Source of the DNA: Strongylocentrotus purpuratus
Taxonomy: Eukaryota; Echinodermata; Echinoidea; Camarodonta; Strongylocentrotidae
NCBI RefSeq assembly: GCF_000002235.5
Contig: NW_022145604.1
Coordinates: 29,299,291 to 29,363,290 of the forward strand
DNA: 64,000 bases
Direction of reading: 5' to 3'
The translations under genes and the position numbers were made by a program. Positions 1 to 11,190 of the stretch are shown piece by piece; the stretch's first letter is position 1; every line of letters begins with the position of its first letter. Under the pieces are notes generated by a model. The model searched no databases, was not told where the DNA came from, and saw only the letters and a list, made by a program, of their open reading frames with translations.

Positions 1-333
1 TAGTAACTGTACATTTTTTTTTTGTAGCTCTATATGCTGGCGTACAACATACAGGGTGCACCCTTTAAACGTTAATTTTGTTAAAGCCTTTTCCTGGTAA
101 TTTGACGAACTCTTATATGACTGCTATCTTCGACACACCTGATCCGTATGTCATGCATGTTGTTTTATAGGAAAATGATGTTCTACAAAAAAAAAAAAAA
201 TGTTATTGTGTCAATTATTGTGCCAAAGATGTTTTTAAAATTGCAGATCTCAAGTATTGCGCTCTTCTTGAGACACCTTATAATTTATAGTTCCGTATGC
301 AAATCAAAAACATGGCCAGCGGGCGGAGTATTA

Positions 334-609
334 TACCCTCGAAAACCTCGATATAGTTGGCTTTTGTGCCAGATAATTCAACAACAGCAATGTCAATGTT
401 TGCCTTACTACTTTCGTTGCTTGTCCGTACAAGCAGAAAGAACAATAACTGTTTTCAACTTGTTTGATTGTTTGAGTTTCATCCTGTATCTTTACATTGG
501 ACCTGAATGGCTGGCCGTTACGCTCTGTTATTCCATCATCCCATTTTAAAATTACTCTTTCTAACTTATACTTTTCTTTATAATTTTGTTGAGTTGAGAT
601 TGGTACAGG
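334..609 (-). CDS. Open segment without Met, possible internal exon, unknown function
   Basis: The minus strand is open for 92 codons between two stops (TAA at 612-610 and TAA at 333-331). It contains no methionine, so start-codon-based ORF calling misses it. Composition looks protein-like: a charged N-terminal half (...ILKWDDGITERNGQPFRS...), a pair of cysteines (YCSFC), then a leucine-rich stretch. No clear acceptor or donor decides its borders, and I do not recognise the family. It lies on the same strand as, and downstream of, the candidate signal-anchor exon at 3040-3193, so both could belong to one gene that continues off the window start. The opposite strand is also open here (148-549), which weakens the case. 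Confidence 0.22.
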
Positions 610-1890
610 TTAATGGGAAACGTAACACAGTGGGTTTGTGTTCTTCTTAAAAACGACACTTTCTACACCAAATTTATTATGTTTCTTTATTAAGTGGCCT
701 CTGGCTCTGTTAACCCCTATCCCACATTTTGATATTTATTGCTTCTTTTATACATTTTCTGCTTTTTATTCACTTATATGCGTGTTCCTATTTGTGTTGT
801 TTTATTCGAATTGTAAATTTAAGGTGAACATTAATAGAGATATAAGGCAGACATTTTCGAATGAGAGGGGGGGGGGGGGAGCGATCGACAGGGAAGAAGG
901 GAGTAACCAAGATAACAATACCATGATCTGATGATAAAAATATGACAATTTATGATATTCAAAGAACTACATTAAGTAACCTTTAATACATATTCCATCT
1001 GGATATTTTTTTTAAAGCAGCCGTGGATTTAACAAAAGGTGTTTTATTCATTTAATTTATTTTGCAAATAATACAATTAAAAAAATACAATTATCATGAG
1101 ATTCGTAGTCCAAATCATATAATTGATAAAGGACAAATAATGTTCATTTTATTGGAGGAATTAAAATGGAATACGAAAAGAAGAAGAAAGCGAGTGGTTG
1201 CTTTGCATTGCAAATTTAGTTTCTAAATCTTTCAAATGCCTAGGCCTATTTTGAAATATTGATCTATAATATATTTGTCTTTGTTGTATTTCATGTTTTA
1301 CCGTTTAAGTGGGAAGTTTTTTAATTTGAATTGAATTGAATTAACTTGTTTTATGGCTCAAGCGGATCCATAGAATAATGAAAGAACGAAGTCATGCATT
1401 AAGCAAATACGAATCGAAAATTTCAAATTTCAGTACGCTTTACATTTTTCCTCGGAATATTTCATTTTATTTTAATTCAAAAGACGTATATTATAGTAGA
1501 TTTTTCCCCTTTGCAAGAATTTGTACCGATATTCAATCAAAGTTAGGTTCATGCAAAGTCATAAGTACAATTATCTTTAATGTAGTGAAAACAACAATAA
1601 CAATATGATTAATAATGATAAAGATGATGATGATAATACAAACAACAACGACAACACCAACAATAATGATATTAAATATTATTATCATTTTCATGCTACT
1701 ACTTCCACTTCTACTATACTTCTACTTCTACTACTACTAAAAATAATAATAATTATACTGCTACTACTTATAATAATAATGATAATAGCAATAATGTAGT
1801 AAAAATGATTTTAAGTTTATTTTTGCAATTATGTTAAGCACAATGGAATGCAATTTATCATAGTGTGAGCATGTTCCGTACTTATTTTAA
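610..1890. other. AT-rich intergenic DNA with (AAT)/(ATG)-type microsatellite
   Basis: I see no gene here. There is a G-run near 868, and trinucleotide-rich sequence (GATAAT, CTACTT and TAATAATAA types) from about 1605 to 1800. The short ORFs on it are low-complexity. Confidence 0.6.
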
Positions 1891-1894
1891 TCAA

Positions 1895-3015
1895 CTATAG
1901 CCAATCAGTCGTTCAATCAATCAATCGATCAAAATTTAAAAACTCATATCAATCAATTAAACAAACAACAATCAAACAATCATTCAATCAATCAAACATT
2001 CACAAATTCAATCATTCAATCAAGCTAAGATTAAACAATTTAGTCAGTCAATCAAGCAAATATTTAAACATGCAATCATTCAATCAATTCAAACGTTCAC
2101 AAATTCAATCAGACAATCAAGCAAACATTCAACAATTTAGTCAGTCAATCAAGCAAATATTTAAACATTCAATCATTCAATCAATTCAAACGTTCACAAA
2201 TTCAATCATTCAATCAAGCAAAGATTAAACAATTTAGTCAGTCAATCAAGCAAATATTCAAACATTCAATCATTCAACCAATCAAACATTCACAAATTCA
2301 ATCAGTCAATCAAGAAAACATTCAACAATTTAGTCAGTCAATCAAGCAAATATTCAAACATTCAATCATTCAACCAATCAAACATTCACAAATTCAATCA
2401 GTCAATCAAGCAAACATTCAAAAGTTCAATCAGTCAATCAAGCAAACATTCACATATTCAATCAGTCCATCAAGCAAATATTCACATATTCAATCAGTCA
2501 ATCAAGCAAATATTCACAAATTCAATCAGTCAATCAAGCAAACATTCACAAATTCAATCAGTCAATCAAGCAAACATTCACATATTCAATCAGTCAATCA
2601 AGCAAACATTCACAAATTCAATCAGTCAATCAAGCAAACATTCACAAATTCAATCAGTCAATCAAGCAAACATTCACATATTCAATCAGTCAATCAAGCA
2701 AACATTCACAAATTCAATCAGTCAATCAAGCAAATATCCACAAATTCAATCAGTCAACCAAGCAAACATTCACAAATTCAATCAGTCAATCAAGCAAACA
2801 TTCACAAATTCAATCAGTCAATCAAGCAAATATTCAGTCGATCAATCAATTAATCAATCAAGCAATCACATGTGCAGTGATGTGCAATAAATAAATCAAG
2901 CAATCAGTCAAAACAAAAATTCAATCAACCATACAATCAATCAATCATAGACCAATTTACCAACCAATCAACTTACCAAACAATAGTAACCAACCAATCA
3001 ACAACTTAACATTCA
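1895..3015 (+). repeat. Minisatellite, 32-bp CAATCA-rich unit
   Basis: About 1.1 kb of tandem units built on CAATCAGTCAATCAAG plus CAAACATTCACAAATT. The 32-bp period is most regular between about 2380 and 2830. The left part (1900-2380) is a longer, more degenerate higher-order version with CAATCATT and TTTAAACATT variants, and the right edge decays into CAATCAAC-type sequence. Adenine and cytosine dominate one strand, with few G. There are no unique spacers, so it is not a CRISPR array. Confidence 0.92.
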
Positions 3016-3039
3016 ATCAAACCGAAGAATCATACTAAC

Positions 3040-3193
3040 CCGCATTTGTTTTTCGATGAGATCTGATTTCCATCTTCGTCAAGTCTTGGACATGCATCGC
3101 TTCTTCCTTCAATAAGGGCTTAAACTTAAACACAACAACACTCCCAAAGATGAAAGATAGTAGAAATATAATCACTTTCTTCTTCGATTTCAT
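3040..3193 (-). CDS. Candidate first coding exon, single-pass signal-anchor protein
   Basis: The minus strand has an ATG at 3193-3191 followed by 51 codons (plus one base) up to a GTTAGT donor (GT at 3039-3038). The peptide starts MKSKKK, then has one hydrophobic segment (VIIFLLSFIFGSVVVF, residues about 7-22), then a charged stem region. This is the layout of a type II Golgi or plasma-membrane protein such as a glycosyltransferase or sulfotransferase N-terminus. No catalytic domain is visible, so that class is only inferred. If the donor is not used, the frame stops within two codons. Later exons would lie at lower coordinates, where a minisatellite and the weak open segment at 334-609 are found. 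Confidence 0.35.
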
Positions 3194-3333
3194 CTTTATC
3201 AAATGATTAGCTGCTTACCAAATGTGACAATTGCTTTATTAATTATAATTAGGTCCGATGATGAAGAAATGATTTAACATGTGAGAACATCATTGTTAAA
3301 ATACAAAATTGAATCCCAGTTTAAGATAGTAAG

Positions 3334-3628
3334 AGGCGAGTACGCACTGGACCTGCGATGGACCTACGCTGGACAATTTAAATCCTGTATTTCAACAGAC
3401 AGCATAACCAAGGATATATTGTATTCTTTGAGTTTATTCAGGTCTATGCTGTGCGAAGGCTTCCGTCTTTAATACAGTTCGAAGCAGTCGGACTTGCGAT
3501 GGACCTACGCTGGACAATTTAAATCCTGTATTTCAACAGACAGCATAACCAAGGATCTATTGTATTCTTGGAGTTTATTCAGGTCTATGCTGTGCGAAGG
3601 CTTCCGTCTTTAATACAGTTCGAAGCCT
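3334..3628 (+). repeat. Two-copy tandem duplication, 141-bp unit
   Basis: The segment from TGCGATGGACCTACGCTGG to AATACAGTTCGAAGC occurs at about 3354-3487 and again at about 3495-3627, offset by 141 bp, with only a few differences. It lies just upstream of the candidate exon at 3040-3193 (minus strand), so it may be in that gene's 5' region. Confidence 0.88.
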
Positions 3629-4643
3629 TACTTTTATAAAGTAAACAACTTGTTTTCGCTAAACCGCTACAAAACAGTCTCAGCTAAACTGTAAAATCTT
3701 GCTTCAGAAACCACCAAATGAATGATTGAAAAGTCAAAATGAAGAAGAAGTGTTGTTCTAAATCATAAAATATATTGCAGTTTGTTGTTATACCAAACGC
3801 TGAACGCCGTTTCTTTGTTTTTGTTAATCTGAAGATCGATACCTGCCGATAAATCAAAGTATATCAAAATATGGTACTATGGGCCTATTCAAGTTCAAGC
3901 TGAAAAGCAGCACTAGTAGACGGTGCAGAAAAGCAAAACGCAAAAGGAGGGGGTAAGAATTGTATTCATTTTTTCTTCAAAAAAATGAGAGGGGGCCGGA
4001 GGGGGGGGGGGGCGTTAACCCCAAAAACACCCCCCCCCCCCCCTTTGCGTACGCGTCTGCTGACATACATACATATTTTACAGCCTGGTAATACACAAGA
4101 AACAAGCTAGAGTTCGATGAACATTATGAATGTCATTTGTTGAATTTGATCCCTCGATGTTGACATGAGCGATAAGTGAAATCGTTTTTGGATGTTCAAA
4201 CTTTGATAAAGATTTAACTGTCAGCTGCTGTCTATTATAAGAAAGGGTGAACATAGAGTTCGTATTCCTACGCTAGTATATTAACAACTTAATTTGGTTA
4301 CTAGTTTTGGATTAAGATCATTAAATGAAAATAATGTTCAAGTAGAGAAAAATAGAGGAAATTTGAGGCGATTTTTTTTTCCAGCTGACAAGCTATATAG
4401 TAGGCAGGTAGGTGGGCAGGGCTCAAGCTTACCCTTACAACAATCGCCATCGATCGGTTCTGGGCCATATAGTGTACCCCTTCATCTAATCCATATTGAT
4501 ACGCCAAATGCCCGTGGCCTTATGGATACGCCCTCTTTATGACTAGTCTGCCACCAGATGAGAGGGCCCCTATCAATTATCATCATCAGCAGCAGCAGTA
4601 TTATGATCATCATGACCATCATTATCATCATTATTATCATCAC
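3629..4643. other. Unassigned intergenic DNA
   Basis: I recognise no gene. It includes a G-run and a C-run facing each other near 3995-4045, and ATCATC-type microsatellite at about 4575-4640. Confidence 0.5.
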
Positions 4644-5130
4644 TGTGGGAATATCTAATAACGTCTTTATACAAGACTACTGAAACTGAACAAGACTTTA
4701 AAGGTTTGGACAGTGTTTATTTGGGTTTAATAGTAAACTGGAATGGACTCGGGACTCGAAGAACACAATTAAGGAGAATATCCGTGAACTCTTAAACAGG
4801 ATTATATTTCGGATTTTTATTGGATTTGAAACTATTTGGAAATCAATAAGAACTCTTGAACTGTTGATAATAAGCTTGGGGGGAGATGTGGGAATATCTA
4901 ATAACGTCTTTATACAAGACTATATATTTGCAACGTTGAAACGACGACACGAAGTGAAAGTAAAACATAACCAAATCGTACTACCCTTTTGTGTCCATTC
5001 TCCTTTTGTCGTCTGAATAATACTACAATCACCACCACCATCATCATCAACTGGTTGGGTGTGGCAGCCCCGCCTGCCCAGTCGCAGATCAAAGGAAAGG
5101 AGGCCGGGGAGGGGGGTGTTGATTAAAAAC
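4644..5130 (+). mobile_element. LTR-retrotransposon remnant (polypurine tract plus LTR start)
   Basis: A 36-bp direct repeat beginning TGTGGGAATATCTAATAACG occurs at 4644-4679 and 4887-4922. The second copy is immediately preceded by a purine run (GCTTGGGGGGAGA, about 4874-4886), as a polypurine tract precedes a 3' LTR. The ~207 bp between the repeats would be the end of the internal region. No LTR end, primer-binding site or coding sequence is recognisable, so only a fragment remains. The superfamily cannot be assigned. Confidence 0.4.
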
Positions 5131-5461
5131 AACAGGGGGGTTCAACTCCGCTTCTGCATCCGTCTAGCCATGGGGAAATTTTGGAGGGTCAAAAGTGCAC
5201 ACTGCTTCCATTTATCGTGTATTAGCCTATGAAGACGACAAGTGTTTAGTGCACCAGCGAAATGGGGATTTTGGACTGCGCGCAGCGCGCAAAATATTTA
5301 AATTAAAATTTTGAATATTCATGAGCTCTTTTCCACTTATTAGCATATTATCGCAATGAAAAAAAGACAATGCGCATGCGTTACTATATCGACAGAATCC
5401 TAATTGGGCCGGATATATAAATGTAGAACAAAAGTCAGAGTTGGGGAGGTGTGTGTGGGGA

Positions 5462-5495
<34 letters not shown>

Positions 5496-5800
5496 GGGGA
5501 AAGACTTTTAAATGGTTGACTTAATTAGTTGGGGCCACAAACTTCACTGTCACTAGGATGGAAAGTACATTTAAAAAAATTCAGTTCAGTTAAAAGGCAA
5601 AAATAATGACCCCATTTCACTCAATTCATTTTTTACCTCTTTTTTTTTGTTCGTTTATTAACTTAAATATTTTTTAAATCAGACAAATTGCACCGATCAT
5701 TTAGCCCACTTTACAAGTGATATTTTCATATTGTTAGTGTCCAATTAATGAATCATTCTCACCTCGACTTCAATGATCTTCATATTGTGCCCCATCCCCA

Positions 5801-6960
5801 ATGAAATTTCAATTTTGTCTCGTTCTTTTCATTCTTGCATTCGTCGCCACTGATTTTTTTTTAATTCCCCCTCCCCCCAACAGTAACATTTTCAATACAG
5901 AGACCCCTTCTAATAGTGACATTTCCATAGGCTCTATTACCTATTACCTATGCTTTCATCATTTCGGCATCGACTTATTCTTTATTTAACCCCCCTCCCC
6001 TCATCTTTATTGTAAACCATTTTTTATACTGCATTTATACATTAGTCTTGCCCACTCTCTTGTTACATTTCCGCTTTCTCTCTCATTAGGAAAGATGGTT
6101 AAATCTATCTCGCTGATGCCAGATATAAACAAACATCAAAAGGTCGAACACCATACTCAATTCTACACAAGACTGCATCAGCCCCCATCTCACCTCAGTC
6201 ATACAGCATTATCATTACAGAGTGCCTACATCATCATAATCACCAGCATCATCACATATATTTCACAAAATAAGAAAATGAAAAGAACAGAATTCAGCAG
6301 TATTAACTGATTTATTAACATTTATGAACTCATTTATCAACATATTTTGTTTCTATAAAGTCTTTTTAAATCCAACATGACATCAACAAAATGATGACAA
6401 ATGGATGGGGGGAGGGGGGTGCTGTCTCTTGAATTCAAATCTTTCAGTTGTAAAAATTTACTGTAGATTTTGAAGAAAAAAATATTCCAATAATATCAAC
6501 ATGCTATTTTATTATGTAAAGCACAGGTATATACTGAGTTTTATGAGTACTTTATCTTACATTGGACATTATTGTTGTTGTTTTTACTACTACCTGTATT
6601 ATCATTATTATTATTGCTATTATCATGATCATTGTCATTATTGTTACTATTTTTAATATTGTTATTATTATTAATATTAATTATATTAATACAGTCTTAC
6701 TATTGAACTACATCATTTTATCCCCCTCCCCTTCAATTTACTATCCAGTTCAGCATCACTCATATTTTTGTCAGAACTTGACTTAAGATTAAATATATCA
6801 AAAGACTATGTTACATGTACACGCATTTAAAAGAACAAATGATTACTTTCATGATCCTCGATATATCTTCTTCTTCTTCTTCTGGTAATCTTCAAAAGGC
6901 GTTGTAGCCTATCAGGAAGATGAACTAATACTAAAGATTACAAGTGGTGTGAGGAAGACA
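5801..6960. other. Non-coding part of the duplicated unit
   Basis: Short ORFs here and in copy 2 (11854-13015) are AT- or ATT-rich, with no domain. An (ATT)-rich microsatellite lies at about 6600-6690, and a CTT run at about 6870-6885. Nothing else is recognised. Confidence 0.5.
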
Positions 6961-7169
6961 GATTGTTTCTAAGTGGGATAAGGATAATAGATGCCTCAGA
7001 AGTAGTCCCTGGCAGTTCTCTGGACTGTCAGCATGCACTATATTTGCTGGAAGTCAGTTCCATTAACTTTGGGACAGAGTGTTGGGCACATACAAACTTG
7101 TCTACCTATGTCGCTTCTGGCTTGGTGCAACTGGAGGGTCATGTCATGGTACTTCCTGCTCGTGATTTG

Positions 7170-7357
7170 TTAAAGCCCGTTTGGTCTAGTTTGGTCTGGG
7201 GGATAAGACCACCCTGCAAGGTCACTGACAGGTGGTTATCTCATCAAATCAGCTCTCAATTAATATAAGAAAAAGAGGATCATGGGGGACCAACAGGCAC
7301 AGATTAGGCATTGTTTGATATATAGAGGGCGCAAGTAGGTATAAGTAGTGCAGTGGC
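7170..7357 (+). mobile_element. MITE B copy, right end degenerate (in duplication copy 1)
   Basis: The left end reads TTAA then AGCCC. The interior matches the 188-bp family at 29136 (shared GGTCACTGACAGGTGGTTAT and GGCATTGTTTG segments). The right terminal GGGGCTTTAA is missing and replaced by CAAAATTTTC. Confidence 0.85.
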
Positions 7358-7472
7358 AAAATTTTCAAGGAAGAGCGGAGAGACCATCGACTATCTTGTG
7401 CACCATTCCAGTCTTCTTGCAGAGTGCCTTGTAGTTGTAGATATAGTAGGCAACTAAAAGGTGCTGATCATC

Positions 7473-7645
7473 TCAGTCAAACTGCTGCTTCTCTTGTGGT
7501 CCCCATTGTGAAGTAGCGTCCTGGACATCTGAGATGTTGTAGGGATCCCAGACACCGGAACAGTTCTCAAGATGAGGGTGGACTAGGGACTTGTACAAAA
7601 GAAGCCTGGGTATCAAACCTTCTGCATGGGACAACCTGAATAATA
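7473..7645 (-). pseudogene. LINE reverse-transcriptase remnant (copy 1)
   Basis: The minus-strand frame contains LLLYKSLVHPHLENCSGVWD, the conserved region just C-terminal to the RT catalytic core in jockey/CR1/RTE-type non-LTR retrotransposons, where the family pattern is a YKSLVRPHLEY...VWDP-like string. Downstream residues no longer match the usual QRRAAR region, and the frame ends in a stop. A pyrimidine-rich stretch ending in CAG lies directly upstream, but I read this as chance in a dead element. Only a fragment of one domain remains. Confidence 0.65.
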
Positions 7646-8145
7646 AAAACAAAAAGAGAGGAGAAATCAAATAAGATTAAAACTGCTGCATTATATTGGA
7701 TTTTCAAAAATAGTACCTCCCCACTTTTGTTTAGGTCTTGCATTTTAATTTTACTAAAAAATGATAAACTTATGTCTATCTGATAGGGCCTTTTTTAAGA
7801 GAAGAGTAGAGGTTTAGATGTATTTCCAATTATTTTAAAAGTAATTTCCAATTTATTTTAAGTTATTATTTGCTAGACTTTTGTGAACAAAAGTTTGTTA
7901 TATATAATGTAATATTTAGGAAAAAATGCCTTTGAGTATGTCTTTTAATATGATGAGAGAATAAACTGTAGCAACACCATAGTTTGTCACCTAAATAAAG
8001 CTAGAGAATAAATGAGAATTACCAGATATAATGCAACACAAGATGACAGTTCCCCAAATCTTTGTATATAGTCCAAGTCGAGTGCGGTGTTCGCATGGGC
8101 TTAGATTATACAGCCTGAATATTTTTGAACTTCATACAAACATAC

Positions 8146-8270
8146 CTTGCCAGAGTTCAACTTAGGTGTCTTGTTCCTGATTAGATCTACACCATAACAT
8201 TTGATGATCAGGTCCTGGTGGTCTTTGTTGCACTTCTGTGATCATTATCTGCTTCTTTGTTCCATAGGAT
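8146..8270 (-). pseudogene. Exon-like remnant with good splice sites but broken frame (copy 1)
   Basis: On the minus strand a strong polypyrimidine acceptor (TTCTTTTAATTGTAG) precedes 125 bp that end at a strong donor (AAG|GTATGT). No single frame stays open. One frame begins SYGTKKQIMITEVQQRPPG; another ends KCYGVDLIRNKTPKLNSGK up to the donor. A single frameshift would join them, so this looks like an exon that has decayed. I do not recognise the protein. Confidence 0.35.
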
Positions 8271-8559
8271 CTACAATTAAAAGAAAACAGAAACTTAGTA
8301 AGGTTCCTGCTAATATCAAATGCATGCATTAGTTATCAGTTTATAACTTTGTTCATGTCCTAGAGAAAGAAATATCCATGTCATATGTAGGGTTGGATCC
8401 AGAATTCTCACCGACATAAAAGGGGTGGCATAAAATCCTGAAAATAAACCAATTATTTCAAACAAGGCACAATGACATAACTAAGAGCGAAATCAGGGGA
8501 AGTGGGAGGGGGGGGGGGGGGGGAGGAGATACCTTTTTTGTTTTGTTTTTGTTGTTGTT

Positions 8560-9052
8560 GGTAGATCTAGCCTAGATCTACATTCAAACTAAGCTGAATC
8601 TGGACCTGGATCACAATAATGACACATGCGCACGACTAGTCTAGTAGTGGAGCAAAACGAGCCTAGACCCATGGCTATGGAAGTCTTTGCTAAGCTATGG
8701 CATAACACAAGCTATAGATCTAGATCTAATTGCCTATTTTTAATATTATTAGTAGACCCTACTAGTAAGGGGCTTTAGACCTACATCTAGACCCGTCCCT
8801 ATGCCACATCTGAATAAGGGGACACAGAATGATTGTGCACCCCCCCCCCCCCTCCATAACTTCCACATTGACCCACCTAAACCAGGCATTTAGGTCTAGA
8901 TTTCTAGTCTTTTTATTTTTATTAGAATGCATTAGGCCTAGAATCTAGCCCTAGATATAGGTCTATACTAGATGCGGGGTTAATTGCTGTTTATACTTAG
9001 TTAAGTGCTAGATCTAGACTAGACGGTAGACCTAGCCTAGCCTAGGCTCTGC
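8560..9052. repeat. CTAG/AGATCTAG-rich low-complexity segment
   Basis: About 500 bp unusually dense in CTAG, GATCTAG and TAGACCTAG words, ending just before the 9060 insertion and resuming after 10240. The same stretch occurs in copy 2 at about 14618-15112. No coding potential and no clear period. Confidence 0.6.
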
Positions 9053-10118
9053 TTAATATTAGGGTGTCTGATCGCGCACCCGATGTTGTGTGCTAAAATT
9101 CTTCCCATAGAGATTACACGCATCCCTATGCAGCCTACGTGCATTGCGCGACCATGCAAAAAAAGTCAAATTTTTTTTTTCAAATCGAGATTCAAACCTT
9201 TATCAGTTGTGATCCTGAAGGTGATAATCAATGAATGAGGTGTCATATGAAAGAGCAGGTGAATTCCAATATTTCCAAAGGGGCGTAGCCCCCGAAATTC
9301 TAAAAATATCTTGGTCAAAACAGCAATTTAAACATTGTGTCCTGGCTAACTCTGAGGTTTGTCACTTTTGAGATATGACGCCCCGATCGATAAGTAGTCC
9401 CAGTCCTAAGGAACAATTCTATGTGATTATATTTTCGCTAGCCCCCAGGGATCACAACTGATAACAGTTTAAAAATACCCTTCTCGCTATTTGGTGGATC
9501 AGCTAATTAGGAGGCGTGCGCTCCGCTCAGTCCAAACCATGGTTACATCGCGTAACATCTCCGCGCACGAACGAAACCCCAAATTCAATTACACGTTATA
9601 GTGACTGAAATTATGGTTGGCAATTCCCTCGATAAACCCGGAAGTGAATACACGTTATAGTCAATGGCAATATCGCGGAGACAACGTGCGTTGTCTCCGC
9701 GATATTGCCATTGACTATAACGTGCATTCACTTCCGGGTTTATTGTGTGACGAACGCCAACCATACTAGTCAATCGCACATGTCGCGGAGACAGCGTAGC
9801 TCAAGCTGCAAGTCGCGGATTGGCTTAGCAGCATGCGTACGATATGCATACGCTTGCATATCGCGCGATACAGCTGTTTGGCTAAATTTAGCAAAACAAC
9901 ATCACTCTGCGTGGACGTCTTTTTCGTCGATTTTGACCAAAATGATATGAATATACCAGCGTGTTGGAGGGGCTGTAACTTTTGATAGAAACATCGGTGA
10001 GACTTGAAATTTGAAATGTATTATTCTGATAACATTTTTTATTCAAATATCAAACAAAAATGGTGAAAAACGATCCCAAATTGAAAATTGAAAAATCGTT
10101 CAGACACCCTATTAATAT
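9053..10118. mobile_element. 1,052-bp non-autonomous DNA element with 12-bp TIRs and 7-bp TSD
   Basis: The element itself is 9060-10111. It starts TAGGGTGTCTGA and ends TCAGACACCCTA, a perfect 12-bp inverted repeat. It is flanked by TTAATAT on both sides (9053-9059 and 10112-10118). Duplication copy 2 has one uninterrupted TTAATAT at 15113-15119, which is a natural empty site. There is no transposase; the interior is made of nested inverted repeats (16 bp at 9200-9215/9449-9464, and a ~54-bp-arm hairpin at 9633-9742). The 7-bp TSD does not settle the superfamily. Confidence 0.9.
9633..9742. repeat. Near-perfect hairpin with ~54-bp arms
   Basis: The arms 9633-9686 and 9689-9742 are reverse complements, with one mismatch seen, around a 2-nt centre. 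Weaker complementarity (for example TATGGTTGGC with GCCAACCATA) extends outward. It lies inside the 9060-10111 element and forms the core of its foldback structure. Confidence 0.93.
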
Positions 10119-10123
10119 AGCCT

Positions 10124-10246
10124 TAGCCCGAATTTTTCTGTCTCTTTCGTTCGTTAGCCTCTGATTTGGGTAGGTCAGCTAAAGAGAGGAGGCGACCCTA
10201 CCCAAATCAGAGGCTAACGAACGAAAGAGACAGAAAATTCAGGCTA
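10124..10246. repeat. Hairpin with ~50-bp arms (copy 1)
   Basis: Left arm 10124-10174 pairs with right arm 10197-10246 (CTGTCTCTTTCGTTCGTTAG and its complement) around a ~22-nt GA-rich loop. It abuts the target site of the 1,052-bp insertion. Confidence 0.92.
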
Positions 10247-10259
10247 GACTATGCTATGA

Positions 10260-11190
10260 ATACTAGTCTAGTAGAGGTCTAGGCTTTACAGTAACACACT
10301 GTAAAGTTATAGCCACGCCACCTCAGGATACGCAGTCGCTTCTTGGTGGAGTGTTACAGCCGGCTAGCACCGGCGAATTGAAAATCATAAACCGCTCGAC
10401 GAGATCTCGTCGGCTTGGACTAGCAATGAGCCATTTGCGCAGTCTACAACAGGTCCACATCTACGACCGATTACTATCGGTAATCAAGCTATGAACTGAA
10501 CTTAAAATTATGAGATGTGCTCTAATGAAATAACCTACGGTAAAATCCTGATTGTTTCTAAAAATATTACCGTCGATGATTTATATTACTAGTTCATTCA
10601 ATCAGTTAATATTCTTTGGTCAGAAGAAAGAAAAGAGGATGGGGTAGGGGGTTAACCGGGTAATACGTTGTGACAATGCGGAGAGCCGCTCACTGCAATG
10701 ACGAACACATCACAATCATTTCAGAGACCTTCACACAAAATGGATCTTTACTTACTTTTCTTGATATCATAGGGTATCACTTCGATGTCAATGTTCGCCT
10801 GAAGATTTTCTGCTTCACTGAGATGTACTTGACAAACTTCTATTATAATAGAAATTCACTTAAAAGAAAAATGTTTCATTGTTCGTAATTGAATAACTTG
10901 AAAGTTGCAGTTCATACAACCGCCATTTTCGTGGTCAAATCGTAGGGAATTCTGGGAATGCAAAAAATGTTTTATGCATGACCTAATACATAAAACATTT
11001 TGTCGATGGCCAATCAACAAACAGAAGTTGGCGTATTTTTGACGTCATTGCTCATGAATATTCATTGACCCTCCAAAACCGTCGTTCAAATCGGACAAAA
11101 CCCCCATAATGCATCCAATGCAAAACCTATGAAATGTCAAAGGTCACGATTTTAGTTGGCCCTCTAGTCCTCCTACGGAGGACATACTGT
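10260..11190. other. Right part of duplicated unit, no gene recognised
   Basis: It contains a perfect 16-bp palindrome CGACGAGATCTCGTCG near 10397 and a second short inverted repeat TTTTATG(T) around 10967-11003. The 72-codon ORF at 10670 has no domain. The same content recurs at 15260-16192. Confidence 0.5.

Noticed and set aside
1895..3015. CRISPR-like array
   Set aside because: Repeats are contiguous, with no unique spacers, in a eukaryotic genome.
6963..7268. 101-codon ORF, repeated in both duplication copies
   Set aside because: It runs into MITE B, has no recognisable domain, and is conserved only because the units are recent duplicates.
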